Assembly (NCBI RefSeq): GCF_035581365.1
Contig: NZ_CP141590.1
Span: forward strand, 3,034,001 to 3,098,000
DNA: 64,000 nt
Direction of reading: 5' to 3'
Source: Tsuneonella sp. CC-YZS046
GTDB lineage: Bacteria; Pseudomonadota; Alphaproteobacteria; Sphingomonadales; Sphingomonadaceae
Shown here: positions 47,024 through 56,575 of the stretch, in pieces
Position numbering within the stretch: position 1 is the first letter of the stretch
Layout of the letters: every line of letters starts with the position of its first letter
Notes under the pieces: generated by a model
Seen by the model: only the letters and a program-made list of their open reading frames with translations
Databases searched by the model: none
What the model was told of the DNA's origin: nothing
Translations under genes and position numbers: made by a program

Positions 47024-49727
47024 CGTCGATCTCCAGCCTTGTTCCAAAATTGTCCTGCCAGGCCGCGGCCACCGCGCGGCGGGCATTCGCGAAGTCCACC
47101 AGCAGCCTCGCCACATCGCCGCAGCCGCAGGCCCGCGCCAGCACCGCGGCGGCGGCGGGGGCCGGCATTTCCGTGTCGGGCGCCAGCAGGCGCGAGGCCA
47201 CCAGCAGGCGAGTCATCAGATCATGCGCTTCGGCCAGTTCGGCGGGCAGCAAGCCCCGCGCGATCAGCAGCCGCACCGCCTTGCCCAGTTCCGGGTCGAA
47301 GGCCGCACCTTCGCGCAATTGCAGATAATGGACGATGAATTCGAGATCGACCAGCCCGCCCCGGGCCAGCTTCGCATCGAGCAGGCCGCGCGGCGGCTTG
47401 TGGGCGGCCATGTCGGCCCGCATCTTGAGCGCGTCCCGTTTCAGCTTCGCCGGGTCGCGGGGCGTCGCCAGCACTCCGGCGATGATTCCGGCCAGTTCCT
47501 TGCGCGCCGCTTCGGGGCCGTAGAGCGGCCGGGCGCGCGCCAGCGCCATATGCTCCCAGGTCCACGCATCCTCGCGCTGGTAGCGCGCGAAACTTTCGAT
47601 GCTCACCGCCAGCGGCCCCTGCGCGCCTTGCGGGCGCAGCCGCGTATCGATCTGGTAAAGCGCGCCTTCGGCCGTCGCCACGCTCAACGCCCCGGTGACG
47701 CGCTGGGCGAGGCGGTTGAAATAATGCGTGACGCCGAGAGGCCGCCGTCCATCGGATTCCCCCTCCGGCTCGCCGGAAAAGAGATAGATGATGTCGAGGT
47801 CGGATGCGTGGGTCAGCGCCCCGCCGCCGAAGCGGCCCAGGCCCAGCACCACCAGTTCCGCCCCCGGCATATGGCCATGAGCGGCGGCGAATTCGGCCTT
47901 CGTCGCGTCGGCCGCGACCGTCAGCGCGGCCTCCGCCGTGCGCGCCAGCGCCCGCGCGATGTCCAGCGGATCGTGCGCCGCTTCGATCAGCTGCACGCCC
48001 AGGGCGAAGCGCAATTCCCCCACCACACGCCGGATCTGGTCCAGCACGGTTTCATAGCAATCGCCGGTTTCGCATCGCCCCATGCGCTCGGCCAGTTCCG
48101 GCACGCTGCCCGGCAGGTCGAGCGCGCTGGCGTCGATCAGCGCATCCAGCAGGTCCGCGCGGCGGGCGAGGTCCGCCGCCAGCGGCGGCGCGAGGCTGAG
48201 GATATGGGCAAGCTGCTCGAGCAGGCCGGGCCGGGCCTGAAGCAGCCGAAACAGGTTAACTGCGCTTGGCAAACTAACCAATAAGGCTTCCCAGCGCAGG
48301 AATGCGCCATCCGGGTCCGGCGCGGCGGCCAGCGCCTTGAACAGATCCGGGGCCACCGCCTCGAAAGCGGAGCGGGCGGCATCGCTGCGCAAGGCGCGGA
48401 CCCCGCCGTCGGACCAGCTTGCGATGCGGGCGGCCATCGCTTCCGCGTCGCCGAAGCCCAGCTCCGCCAGCCTGGCCGGCAAGGCGACCGCCCCTGCCTG
48501 GGGGCCGTCGCTGCCCGCCCCCTCGCCCATCTGCTCCAACAAGGCGTCGAAGCGGGAGCCGACCGTTTCGGTCACCTCGTTCAGTTCCGCCAGCAGCGCG
48601 GACCCATCGGCCAGCCCGTCGAGCCGGGCCACATTGTCGAGCGCGGCCGGGTCCAGCGGCAGGCTGTGGGTCTGCCGGTCGTCCACCATCTGCAGCCGGT
48701 GCTCCACCACCCGCAGGCGGTCGTAGCATTGGCCCAGCAGCAGGGCATCGTCCCGTGGAATCAGTCCGGCTTCGGCCAGCGCATCGAGCGCGTGCCGGGT
48801 GCCCCGCCGGCGCAGCGCCGGGTTGCGCCCGCCATGGATCAGCTGGTGGGTCTGGGCGAAGAATTCGACCTCGCGAATCCCGCCCCGCCCCCGCTTGAGG
48901 TCGAAGCCGGGGCCGGGAGATTTCGGGCCGTCGTAATGGCTGCGAATCCGCTGGGTCAGCCGGCCGATCTCGACGATCGCGCCGAAATCGAGGCTGCGCC
49001 GCCAGATGAAGGGCCGGATCGCGGCGAGAAAGGCTTCGCCCGCCGCCACATCGCCAGCGGCCGATCTGGCCCGGATGAAGGCCGCCCGTTCCCACGCCAG
49101 CGCGCTGGATTCATAATGGCTGAGAGCCGCGTCCAGCGACACCGCGAGCGGCGATACTTCCGAAGCCGGGCGCAGGCGCAGGTCGACCCGGAAGACATAT
49201 CCTTCCGCATCCTGCCTGCTCAGCATTTCGACCACCCGGCGGGCCACGCGCTGCGCCGCCTCGCCCGGATCGTCCCGCTCCCGCCGGGGCAGGAGGTCCG
49301 GATCGTAGAGCAGGATCGGGTCGATGTCGGAGCTGTAATTGAGTTCGCGCGCGCCGTGCTTGCCCAGCGCCAGCGCGAAGAAACCCGCCGGTTCCTCGTC
49401 CGGAGCGCGCTCGCGGATCGCCGCCGCGATCGCCGCATCCAGCGCGCGGTCGGCGAAGTCGCTCAGCCGCGTCATCACCATGTCGAGCGGGAAGGCGCCC
49501 GCCAGATCGCCCAGCGCCAGCGTCACTGCCAGCGCCAGCCGCTCCCGCCGCAGGGCGGCTTCCACCCGGTCCGCGCCGTCGCCGGCGGCAGCCGCCCAGG
49601 CCAGCGCCGCGTCCACCCGGCCCCCTGCCAGCAGTTCGGCCAGTTCCGGCTGCCGCTGCAGCCCTTCCCTCAGGAACGGCGCGTGAGCCTGCGCCCGGGC
49701 GATGCCATCTGTCCAATCCGCGCTCAT
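47016..49727 (-). CDS. glnE: Glutamine synthetase adenylyltransferase/deadenylylase
   Basis: Modifies glutamine synthetase in response to nitrogen status through PII. ATG 49727 gives 903 residues (ATG 49781 would give 921). The N-terminal nucleotidyltransferase domain has ALGKHGARELNYSSDIDPILLYD, and the C-terminal one VLGLGRFGGGALTHASDLDIIYLFSG; each Asp pair binds metal. FDLKRGRGGIREVEFFAQTHQLIHGG and its C-terminal counterpart LLDAKLARGGLVDLEFIVHYLQL are the GlnD/PII-UTase-like parts. Bifunctional, cytoplasmic. Its tail overlaps bcp. Confidence 0.96.
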   Translation of the reverse strand: MSADWTDGIARAQAHAPFLREGLQRQPELAELLAGGRVDAALAWAAAAGDGADRVEAALRRERLALAVTLALGDLAGAFPLDMVMTRLSDFADRALDAAIAAAIRERAPDEEPAGFFALALGKHGARELNYSSDIDPILLYDPDLLPRRERDDPGEAAQRVARRVVEMLSRQDAEGYVFRVDLRLRPASEVSPLAVSLDAALSHYESSALAWERAAFIRARSAAGDVAAGEAFLAAIRPFIWRRSLDFGAIVEIGRLTQRIRSHYDGPKSPGPGFDLKRGRGGIREVEFFAQTHQLIHGGRNPALRRRGTRHALDALAEAGLIPRDDALLLGQCYDRLRVVEHRLQMVDDRQTHSLPLDPAALDNVARLDGLADGSALLAELNEVTETVGSRFDALLEQMGEGAGSDGPQAGAVALPARLAELGFGDAEAMAARIASWSDGGVRALRSDAARSAFEAVAPDLFKALAAAPDPDGAFLRWEALLVSLPSAVNLFRLLQARPGLLEQLAHILSLAPPLAADLARRADLLDALIDASALDLPGSVPELAERMGRCETGDCYETVLDQIRRVVGELRFALGVQLIEAAHDPLDIARALARTAEAALTVAADATKAEFAAAHGHMPGAELVVLGLGRFGGGALTHASDLDIIYLFSGEPEGESDGRRPLGVTHYFNRLAQRVTGALSVATAEGALYQIDTRLRPQGAQGPLAVSIESFARYQREDAWTWEHMALARARPLYGPEAARKELAGIIAGVLATPRDPAKLKRDALKMRADMAAHKPPRGLLDAKLARGGLVDLEFIVHYLQLREGAAFDPELGKAVRLLIARGLLPAELAEAHDLMTRLLVASRLLAPDTEMPAPAAAAVLARACGCGDVARLLVDFANARRAVAAAWQDNFGTRLEIDDE

Positions 49728-49845
49728 ATCCGCCCGATTGCCCGACAGGCCGCGCAGTGGCAAGCGCCGCTTGCCGATCATGCGGCGCTCTGCCAGTTAA
49801 CGGGTTCGACCGACAGCTTCGCCGATCCTTCTGGAGCGCTTTTCG

Positions 49846-51537
49846 ATGATCCGTTTCCTTGCCGCCGCAGCCGCCCTGATCGGTCTGGCATCCTGTGCCG
49901 GCGCGGGCGGGGCCGGGCCGAAGACGGGCGCGGCCGCCATTCCCGACGTGCCGCCCGGCGAGATTGCCGAACAGACCATGCGGGACGTCACCCGCACTCT
50001 TTCTGCCGACGAGTTCGAAGGCCGCGCACCGGGAACGCCGGGCGAGGAAAAGACGCTGGCCTATCTGGTCGAGCGCTTCACGGCTGCGGGATTGCAGCCC
50101 GGCAACGAGGGAAGCTGGTTTCAGGACGTTCCGCTGGTGGAGATCACCGGCAAGGAATACGGCCCGCTGATCCTGCGCAAGGGCGATGAAACCCGGCGCT
50201 TCGACTATGGCAGCGACTGGGTGGGCGTGACATATCGAACGGAACCCCGGATCGACCTGAAAGCGAGCGAGCTGGTCTTCGTGGGCTACGGCATCGTCGC
50301 GCCGGAACGCGGCTGGAACGATTATGCCGGCATCGACATGAGGGGGAAGACCGCCGTCATTCTCGTCAACGATCCGGACTATGACGCGAAGGGCCTGAAG
50401 GGCACCTTCAACGGCCGGGCGATGACCTATTACGGGCGCTGGACCTACAAGTTCGAGGAAGCGGCCCGGCAGGGCGCGGCGGCCGCGCTGATCGTGCACG
50501 ATACCTTCCCCGCCGCCTATGGCTGGAACGTGGTGGAATCGAGCTGGTCCGGCCCGCAGGCCTATGCCGGTGGAAAGGTGGACGGCCCGCCGCCGACCCT
50601 GATGAACGGCTGGGTGCAGAAGCCGGTCGCCGAGCAGATCCTGGCTGCCGCCGGGCAGGATCTGGCCCGGCTTTCGGCCGCCGCGAAAAGCCCCGATTTC
50701 AGGCCGGTCCCGCTCGGAATCACGGTTTCGACCGGCTTCGACAACAGCTTCCGGCAGCTGACCTCGAAGAATGTGGTGGGCATCCTGCCGGGGCGGGAGC
50801 GGCCGGACGAATATGTGCTCTACACCGCGCATTGGGATCATCTCGGCCGCTGCACCGCCAACGAGGCGGGGGACGACATCTGCAACGGGGCGATCGACAA
50901 CGCCACCGGCACCGCCACGCTGGTCGCGCTCGCCGAAGCGAATCGCGCCGCGGGCGCCGCCGCGCGCAGCCAGGTGTTCCTGGCGGTGACGGCGGAGGAA
51001 TCCGGCCTGATCGGTTCGGACTATTATGCCGCCCATCCGGTCTATCCGCTCGACCGCACGGTGGGCGGGGTCAATATCGACGCCCTCTCGTTGGCCGGCC
51101 CGGCGCGCGACGTCACCGTGGTCGGCGGCGGCAAGTCGGGCCTCGACGCCTATCTCGCCAAGGCGCTACGCGAGACGGGGCGCTATGCCACGCCCGACCC
51201 GACCCCGGAAAAGGGCTTCTATTACCGCTCCGATCATTTCAGCTTCGCCAAGCGTGGCGTGCCGATGCTCTATGTGGATGGCGGGGAGGATCTGGTGAAG
51301 GGCGGGCGCAAGGCGGGCAGGGCCTGGGCCGCGGATTACACGCAGCATCGCTATCACGGGCCGGACGACGAATATGATCCCGGCTGGGACTGGAGCGGGG
51401 TGATGCGGGATCTCCAGCTCTATTACCGGGTCGGCCGGATGCTGGCTGAAACCACAGATTGGCCCAACTGGCGCGAAGGCGACGAATTCCGCCATATCCG
51501 CGATGAAAGCTGCGCGAGCCCGGGCGGCGGCTGCTGA
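49846..51537 (+). CDS. M28 family aminopeptidase, lipoprotein
   Basis: 563 residues. Lipobox LIGLASC at about 12-18 predicts a lipid-anchored periplasmic protein. A PA-like insert (about 95-250) precedes the second half of the peptidase. Zinc ligands are readable: H in YVLYTAHWDHLG, D in GAIDNATGTATLVALAEA, E in VTAEESGLIGSDYY, D in GGVNIDALS and H in YRSDHFSFAKRGVPMLYVDGG. So an active two-zinc peptidase is expected. Divergent from glnE. Confidence 0.93.
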   Translation: MIRFLAAAAALIGLASCAGAGGAGPKTGAAAIPDVPPGEIAEQTMRDVTRTLSADEFEGRAPGTPGEEKTLAYLVERFTAAGLQPGNEGSWFQDVPLVEITGKEYGPLILRKGDETRRFDYGSDWVGVTYRTEPRIDLKASELVFVGYGIVAPERGWNDYAGIDMRGKTAVILVNDPDYDAKGLKGTFNGRAMTYYGRWTYKFEEAARQGAAAALIVHDTFPAAYGWNVVESSWSGPQAYAGGKVDGPPPTLMNGWVQKPVAEQILAAAGQDLARLSAAAKSPDFRPVPLGITVSTGFDNSFRQLTSKNVVGILPGRERPDEYVLYTAHWDHLGRCTANEAGDDICNGAIDNATGTATLVALAEANRAAGAAARSQVFLAVTAEESGLIGSDYYAAHPVYPLDRTVGGVNIDALSLAGPARDVTVVGGGKSGLDAYLAKALRETGRYATPDPTPEKGFYYRSDHFSFAKRGVPMLYVDGGEDLVKGGRKAGRAWAADYTQHRYHGPDDEYDPGWDWSGVMRDLQLYYRVGRMLAETTDWPNWREGDEFRHIRDESCASPGGGC

Positions 51538-51550
51538 AGGCGAGGAATCC

Positions 51551-52537
51551 ATGACATTGCGAATGCCACCCGAATGGGCGCCACAGGACTGGCTGTGGAT
51601 CGGCTTCCCCCATGATGCCGAGGAATGGCCCGGCGTGCTGGAACGCGCGCAGCGGCAGATCGCCGGTTTCGCCAGCGCGGTGGCGGAAAGCGGGCAGGAA
51701 GTCCGCCTGCTGGTGCGCGACGAGCGGAACGAGGCGCGCGCGCGGGAACTGGCCAGCGCGAAGGTGATCCTCGAGCGCCGCGCCTATGGCGACGTCTGGC
51801 TGCGCGACACCGGCCCGCTGGTGGTGGCGGACGGCGCGGGCAAGCGCGTCGCCCGGCGCTTCGGCTTCAACGGCTGGGGCGGGAAATATCTGATGGACGG
51901 GGACCAGACCATCGGCGCGGAGCTGGCCGCCGATGCCGGCCTGGCGGTGGAGCATTGCGACTGGGTGCTGGAAGGCGGCGCGGTGGACGGCGATGGCACC
52001 GGGCTGGCCGTCACCACCCGGCAATGCCTGCTCAACCCCAACCGCAACCCGCAGCTTGCCCGTGAAGAAATCGAGGCGCGGCTGGCCCGCGACCTGGGGT
52101 TCGACCGGATGCTGTGGCTGGGCGACGGGCTTATCAACGACCACACCGACGGCCATGTCGACAATCTGGCCCGCTTCGTGGCGCCGGGCGCGCTCGCCCT
52201 GCCGCTGGCGACCGGGCCGGACGACCCCAACGCCGCGATCTATGCCGATGCGCGGGCGCGCGCCGCCGATTTCGGCGTGGCGATCCGCGACGTGCCTTCG
52301 CCCGGCCGGATCGTGACCGGGGATCATGTGGAACCCGCCAGCTATATGAACTTCACCATCGCCTCCCGTCTGGTGGTCGTGCCGACCTTCGGTTCCCCGC
52401 ATGACGCGGATGGGGTGGCGGCGGTGGCCGCGCTGTTCCCGGACCGCGACACCATCGGCCTGCCCGGGGATGCGGTGCTGGCGGGTGGCGGCGGCTTCCA
52501 TTGCTCCAGCCAGCAGATGCCCTCGGCGCGGAGCTGA
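51551..52537 (+). CDS. aguA: Agmatine deiminase
   Basis: Hydrolyses agmatine to N-carbamoylputrescine and ammonia. 328 residues from ATG 51551. PPEWAPQDWLWIGFPHDAEEWPG is the family start, YGDVWLRDTGPLVV, EGGAVDGDGTG and LNPNRNPQ follow, the catalytic His is in INDHTDGHVDNLARF and the catalytic Cys in GGGGFHCSSQQMP near the C-terminus. The frequent partner, N-carbamoylputrescine amidohydrolase (aguB), is not adjacent. Confidence 0.93.
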   Translation: MTLRMPPEWAPQDWLWIGFPHDAEEWPGVLERAQRQIAGFASAVAESGQEVRLLVRDERNEARARELASAKVILERRAYGDVWLRDTGPLVVADGAGKRVARRFGFNGWGGKYLMDGDQTIGAELAADAGLAVEHCDWVLEGGAVDGDGTGLAVTTRQCLLNPNRNPQLAREEIEARLARDLGFDRMLWLGDGLINDHTDGHVDNLARFVAPGALALPLATGPDDPNAAIYADARARAADFGVAIRDVPSPGRIVTGDHVEPASYMNFTIASRLVVVPTFGSPHDADGVAAVAALFPDRDTIGLPGDAVLAGGGGFHCSSQQMPSARS

Positions 52538-52606
52538 CCGGCTTCGCGGGCGGCGCGATGGCGGCCGGGTTTGACCGCTTCACCCCGTTCCCCCCACAGT
52601 CAGGCC

Positions 52607-52633
52607 GATTGGGCATTCCCCAGATTCCCAATC
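52607..52633. repeat. Short inverted repeat before 52678
   Basis: GATTGGG (52607-52613) and CCCAATC (52627-52633) with a 13-base loop, between aguA and the next gene. No T run follows, so it is not a clear terminator. Confidence 0.35.
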
Positions 52634-52677
52634 CGGTTAACGCAGTGTCCTGAACGAGCAGGAGCACCGCGATCCCC

Positions 52678-53229
52678 ATGCAGGCCAACATCCATCAGAA
52701 CGCCGCTTCGCAACCGCATATCCGGCCCCTGCCGAACGGCCCGAGCGTGTCGTCCGTCGCTTTCAGGAAAAGCCTGCAGCTCACCCGCGCCAGCACGATG
52801 GCGCTGACGCGGCTGCAGCTCGCCCTCACCAGATCGGACAAGCACCAGGCCAGGGTGGCGATGGATTGCCTGCTCGACATCGATGCCGAGCTGGAGAGTT
52901 TCGTGGCCGATCTTTCCATCCCGCAGGAACTGGACGATGCCGACTGGCAATCGATCAGCGAGCATCTCAAGGCGCTGAAGACCGCGATCGCCTTTGAAAA
53001 GCTGGTGCTGGCGGGCGAGATCAGCGGCCCGGCGCTGGCGTCGCCGCCGCTCGATCTCCGTCGCGAGATGGAAGCACCCGAGGCGGACTGGCCCCACACG
53101 CAAGCCGAAGAAGGCGCGCCCTCCGAATACCGGCCCGTCCGGCTTGATCCCTGGACGCTCGTGGTGCTGGCAGCGCTCGCGGCAATCGTGGTGGGGGGCC
53201 TGATCTTCGGCGCCTATATGCTGTTGTGA
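52678..53229 (+). CDS. Tail-anchored protein of unknown function
   Basis: 183 residues. Helical N-terminal two thirds (SVAFRKSLQLTRASTMALTRLQLALTRSDKHQARVAMDCLLDIDAELESFVADL) and a C-terminal membrane helix LVVLAALAAIVVGGLIFGAYMLL. No catalytic motif is visible. The upstream sequence GAGCAGGAGCACCG supplies a possible ribosome site. I do not recognise the family. Confidence 0.65.
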   Translation: MQANIHQNAASQPHIRPLPNGPSVSSVAFRKSLQLTRASTMALTRLQLALTRSDKHQARVAMDCLLDIDAELESFVADLSIPQELDDADWQSISEHLKALKTAIAFEKLVLAGEISGPALASPPLDLRREMEAPEADWPHTQAEEGAPSEYRPVRLDPWTLVVLAALAAIVVGGLIFGAYMLL

Positions 53230-53312
53230 ACCTCTGCGCCGCATCCGGCCGCCGGTCGAAGGCGCACCGTATTTTTACCTTTCGGTAACCGGCCAGGGCG
53301 CATCATGGCCGG

Positions 53313-53441
53313 ATGGATCGAGTCACCGCTCTTGCCCATGCCGTGCAATCGCAATCGCCGCTGGCGATCCTGCGCTCGCTGATCGTGTGCGGCTGCGCGC
53401 TCGCGCTGATCCTCGCCGGCAAGGCGCTTCCGCTTCCGTAA
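53313..53441 (+). CDS. Possible 42-residue membrane peptide
   Basis: ATG at 53313 begins MDRVTALAHAV and a hydrophobic stretch (LAILRSLIVCGCALALILAG) follows to a TAA at 53439. No strong ribosome site precedes it. Sequence composition fits coding DNA of this genome and the location, directly after another tail-anchored protein, is plausible; otherwise weak evidence. Confidence 0.35.
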   Translation: MDRVTALAHAVQSQSPLAILRSLIVCGCALALILAGKALPLP

Positions 53442-53605
53442 ACCGCGCGCCTTCGCGTTTCACACACCCGCTCTGGCGGCAAATCTTCCCAGCATGGCCC
53501 GCGCCGGTCGATCGTCAGCGAGATGGCGGTGAGCGCCAGGAAGGTGGCGAAGGCAATCGCGGGATCGACCCCGCCGCCGACAAAGGGTTTTCCGCCATCT
53601 GTCGT

Positions 53606-54277
53606 TCATCCGCGCCGGGCGAACCAGATCGTATGCTTGGCGCCCTTGCCGTTGCTGCGCGCGCTGACGCGGACTTCGTCCACCGAGAAGCCCCCCTTCT
53701 GAAGGCGGCGGGTGAAAGCCGGGTCGGGTTCGGCGGACCAGATCGCTAGGATACCTTTCGGAGCGAGGGCGCGTTTCGCCTCGCGCAGGCCGTCACCCGA
53801 ATACAGCACGTCGTTTTCCGCGCGGACGAGGCCGTCCGGTCCATTGTCGACATCGAGCAGGATTGCGTCATATTCGCCCTCGGCGCCCGCGATATATTGC
53901 GCGACATCGGCGCGGACCACGCGCACGCGCGGATCGTCAAGGCAGTCAGCGGTCACTTCGGCCATGGGTCCGCGCGCCCATTCGAGGATTTCCGGCACCA
54001 GTTCCACCACTGTGACCAGGCCATCGGCGGGCAGCACCTTCAGAGCGGCGCGCAAGGTGAAGCCCATGCCATAGCCGCCGATCAGGATGTGCGGCTTGCC
54101 GGTGCCGCAGATCCGTTCCCACGCCATGGTCGCCAGCGCTTCTTCCGAGCCGCTGCGGCGCGTGCTCATCAGTTCGTTGCGATCCAGCACGATCATGAAA
54201 TCGCGGTCGTGGCGATAGAGGCGCAGTTCCTCCCCGCCGGGCACTTGCGCCGCGCCGATGAACTCGCGCTGGATCAT
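53606..54277 (-). CDS. Spermidine synthase-like methyltransferase-fold protein
   Basis: 223 residues. GKPHILIGGYGMGFTLRAALKVLPADGLVTVVELVPEILEWARG is the Rossmann nucleotide-binding motif (GGYGMGF replaces the GxGxG of classic spermidine synthases), then VRADVAQYIAGAEGEYDAILLDVDNGP. Proteins like this are usually labelled spermidine synthase without proof. Starts two bases after the thrS stop, so it is likely cotranscribed with thrS. Confidence 0.82.
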   Translation of the reverse strand: MIQREFIGAAQVPGGEELRLYRHDRDFMIVLDRNELMSTRRSGSEEALATMAWERICGTGKPHILIGGYGMGFTLRAALKVLPADGLVTVVELVPEILEWARGPMAEVTADCLDDPRVRVVRADVAQYIAGAEGEYDAILLDVDNGPDGLVRAENDVLYSGDGLREAKRALAPKGILAIWSAEPDPAFTRRLQKGGFSVDEVRVSARSNGKGAKHTIWFARRG

Positions 54278-54278
54278 C

Positions 54279-56285
54279 TCAGCGCAGATCGGGCGGAGTC
54301 GCCTCGGCCTTCAGCATGGCGATGGCCTCCTCGAGGCTCATCACCTTCTGCTGCTGCTCGCCCAGGGTGCGGATGGCGACGGTGCCTTCCTCCGCTTCGC
54401 GCTTGCCGACCACCAGCAGATGCGGGACCTTCGCCACCGAATGCTCGCGCACCTTGTAGTTGATCTTCTCGTTGCGCAGGTCGCTTTCGGCGCGGAGTCC
54501 CGCCGCGCGCAGCTTGCGCTCTACGTCCAGCGCATAGCCATCGGCATCGGACACGATGGTCGCCACCACCGCTTGCACCGGCGCGAGCCAGAGCGGCAGC
54601 CTGCCCGCGAAGTGCTCGATCAGGATGCCGATGAAGCGCTCGTAGCTGCCGAAGATCGCGCGGTGGAGCATGATCGGGCGATGGCGCTCGCCATCCTCGG
54701 CGATATATCCTGCATCGAGCCGGTCCGGCAGCACCCGGTCGGACTGGATGGTGCCGACCTGCCAGGTGCGGCCGATGGCGTCAGTCAGGTGCCATTCCAG
54801 CTTGGGGGCATAGAACGCGCCTTCGCCGGGCAGTTCCTCCCAGCCGTATTCCTCGGTGGCGAGGCCCGCCGCGATCACCGCGTTGCGCAGTTCCGTCTCG
54901 GCCTGGTCCCACATTTCCTCGGTGCCGAAGCGGTTCTCCGGGCGCAGCGCCAGCTTGATGGAGTAGCTGAAGCCGAAGTGCTTGTAGACCCGGTCCGCCA
55001 GCTCGCAGAAGGCGCGCACCTCGTCGACGATCTGGTCCTCGCGGCAGAAGATATGCGCGTCGTCCTGCGTGAACTGGCGCACCCGCATCAGCCCGTGCAG
55101 CGCGCCATGCGGCTCGTTGCGGTGGCAGCAGCCGTTCTCGTAGATGCGCAGGGGCAGGTCGCGATAGCTCTTGATGCCCTGGCGGAAGATCAGCACATGG
55201 GCCGGGCAGTTCATCGGCTTGAGCGCCATCCAGTCCGCATCCTGCGAGACGATCGGGCCTTCGTCCTCCACATTCGGCACCTCGTCGGGGATGACGAACA
55301 TGTTCTCGCGATATTTGCCCCAGTGGCCGGACTGCTCCCACTGGCGCGCGTCCATCACCTGCGGGGTCTTGACCTCGCGATAGCCCGCGCCGTCGATCGC
55401 GCGGCGCATATAGGCTTCCAGCTCGCGCCAGATCAGGTAGCCCTTGGGGTGCCAGAACACGCTGCCATGCGCTTCCTGCTGCAGGTGGAACAGGTCCATC
55501 TCCTGCCCCAGCTTGCGGTGGTCGCGCTTCGCCGCCTCTTCAAGCCGGGTCAGATGCGCGTCGAGCTGCTTTTTGTTGAGCCAGCCGGTGCCGTAGATGC
55601 GGCTGAGCATCGCGTTCTTCTGGTCGCCGCGCCAATAGGCGCCCGACACGCGGGTGAGCTTGAACGCCGCCGGGTCGAGCTTGCCGGTGGAGGGCAGATG
55701 CGGCCCCCGGCACAGGTCGAGCCAGTCCTCGCCGGAATGATACACCGTCAGCGCCTCGCCTTCCGGCAGTTCCGCCGCCCACTCCGCCTTGAAGCTCTCG
55801 CCCTGCTCGCGGAACCAGCCGATCAGCCGGTCGCGCGTCCATTCCTCGCGCCGCAGCGGCTTGTCGGCGGCGATGATGCGGCGCATCTCTGCCTCGATCG
55901 CGGGCAGGTCGTCATCGGTGAAGGGCCGGTCCCTGCCATCGATTTTTGGCGGCGCGAAATCGTAATAGAAGCCGTCGTCGGTGGCCGGGCCGAAAGTGAT
56001 CTGCGTGCCGGGGAACAGCGATTGCACCGCTTCCGCCAGCACATGCGCGTAATCGTGCCGCACCAGCTCCAGCGCATCCGCCTCGTCCCGGCTGGTGATG
56101 AGCGCGAGTTGCGCATCCCCCTCGAACGGCCGGGTGAGATCGCGCACCTCGCCGTTCACACGCGCGGCCAGCGCCGCCTTGGCCAGGCCCGGGCCGATCG
56201 CCGCCGCCACATCGGCGGGGGACGAACCGGCGGGCATGTCGCGCACCGAACCATCGGGGAGGCTGATCTTCAAAACTTCGCTCAT
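54279..56285 (-). CDS. thrS: Threonyl-tRNA synthetase
   Basis: Charges tRNA-Thr. 668 residues. TGS domain at about 1-62 ([41 protein letters not shown]), second additional domain ([34 protein letters not shown]), class II core with [57 protein letters not shown] (motif 2, Cys of the zinc site) and [29 protein letters not shown] (motif 3), then the anticodon-binding domain. A threonine-rich leader ORF and attenuator-like structure lie 100-210 bases upstream. Confidence 0.97.
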   Translation of the reverse strand: MSEVLKISLPDGSVRDMPAGSSPADVAAAIGPGLAKAALAARVNGEVRDLTRPFEGDAQLALITSRDEADALELVRHDYAHVLAEAVQSLFPGTQITFGPATDDGFYYDFAPPKIDGRDRPFTDDDLPAIEAEMRRIIAADKPLRREEWTRDRLIGWFREQGESFKAEWAAELPEGEALTVYHSGEDWLDLCRGPHLPSTGKLDPAAFKLTRVSGAYWRGDQKNAMLSRIYGTGWLNKKQLDAHLTRLEEAAKRDHRKLGQEMDLFHLQQEAHGSVFWHPKGYLIWRELEAYMRRAIDGAGYREVKTPQVMDARQWEQSGHWGKYRENMFVIPDEVPNVEDEGPIVSQDADWMALKPMNCPAHVLIFRQGIKSYRDLPLRIYENGCCHRNEPHGALHGLMRVRQFTQDDAHIFCREDQIVDEVRAFCELADRVYKHFGFSYSIKLALRPENRFGTEEMWDQAETELRNAVIAAGLATEEYGWEELPGEGAFYAPKLEWHLTDAIGRTWQVGTIQSDRVLPDRLDAGYIAEDGERHRPIMLHRAIFGSYERFIGILIEHFAGRLPLWLAPVQAVVATIVSDADGYALDVERKLRAAGLRAESDLRNEKINYKVREHSVAKVPHLLVVGKREAEEGTVAIRTLGEQQQKVMSLEEAIAMLKAEATPPDLR

Positions 56286-56386
56286 CGAACCGTCTTTCCT
56301 GCAGTCTGCGCGCCATGGCAGAAATGCCGACGCGCCGAAAGGCCCGGCGTCAATCCATATTCACCGTTTCGGGAAGCCGACGCCAG

Positions 56387-56453
56387 GCCGCCCGAAGCCG
56401 GGCGGCGAGGACCGCGTATCAGGCCGCGGCCATCCGCCCCCGGCGAGCCGGGG
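56387..56453 (-). promoter_or_regulatory. Attenuator-like RNA structure before thrS
   Basis: On the minus strand four segments can pair in alternative ways. Segment 1 CCCCGGC (56453-56447) pairs with segment 2 GCCGGGG (56444-56438). Segment 2, as GCCGGGGGCGG (56444-56434), pairs with segment 3 CCGCCCGGC (56405-56397) with a two-base bulge. Segment 3 as GCCGCCCG (56406-56399) pairs perfectly with segment 4 CGGGCGGC (56394-56387) with a GCTT loop. 1:2 and 3:4 exclude 2:3. Segment 1 overlaps the end of the Thr codon run. The 3:4 hairpin lacks a T run. Confidence 0.7.
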
Positions 56454-56499
56454 TGGTAGTGGCGGTAGTCGTCGTAGTGGTGGCACGGCGCTGCGTCAT
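56419..56499 (-). CDS. Threonine-rich leader peptide upstream of thrS
   Basis: 26 codons from ATG 56499 to TGA 56421-56419. Residues 7-16 contain nine Thr out of ten (T7-T12, A13, T14-T16), and Thr2 is the tenth of the peptide. All common codons are mixed (ACC, ACT, ACG), so this is not a simple DNA repeat; ACT is rare in such GC-rich genes. The codon run is immediately followed by the first pairing segment of the attenuator. The pattern is that of leader peptides that sense charged tRNA, here tRNA-Thr. Confidence 0.75.
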   Translation of the reverse strand: MTQRRATTTTTTATTTPARRGRMAAA

Positions 56500-56505
56500 G
56501 CGCGG

Positions 56506-56534
56506 CCCCTAGCAGCCCCGGACGGTTCTGTCAC
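56506..56534 (-). promoter_or_regulatory. Candidate promoter of the leader-thrS transcript
   Basis: GTGACA (56534-56529) resembles a -35 element and TAGGGG or CTAGGG (56512-56506) could be a weak -10 at 16-17 bases. Transcription would then begin within a few bases of the leader ATG, as known for some alphaproteobacterial leader-peptide genes. The -10 match is poor. Confidence 0.35.
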
Positions 56535-56575
56535 CGGGCTTGGCTTGGCGGCCGATTGCGGCCATCTATCCCGCC

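Noticed and set aside
54258-56459. A 733-codon plus-strand frame opposite thrS
   Set aside because: Antisense shadow of a synthetase gene with all class II motifs.
56315-56512. A plus-strand frame with a poly-valine stretch
   Set aside because: It is the reverse complement of the Thr codon run of the leader peptide; no ribosome site and no homology.
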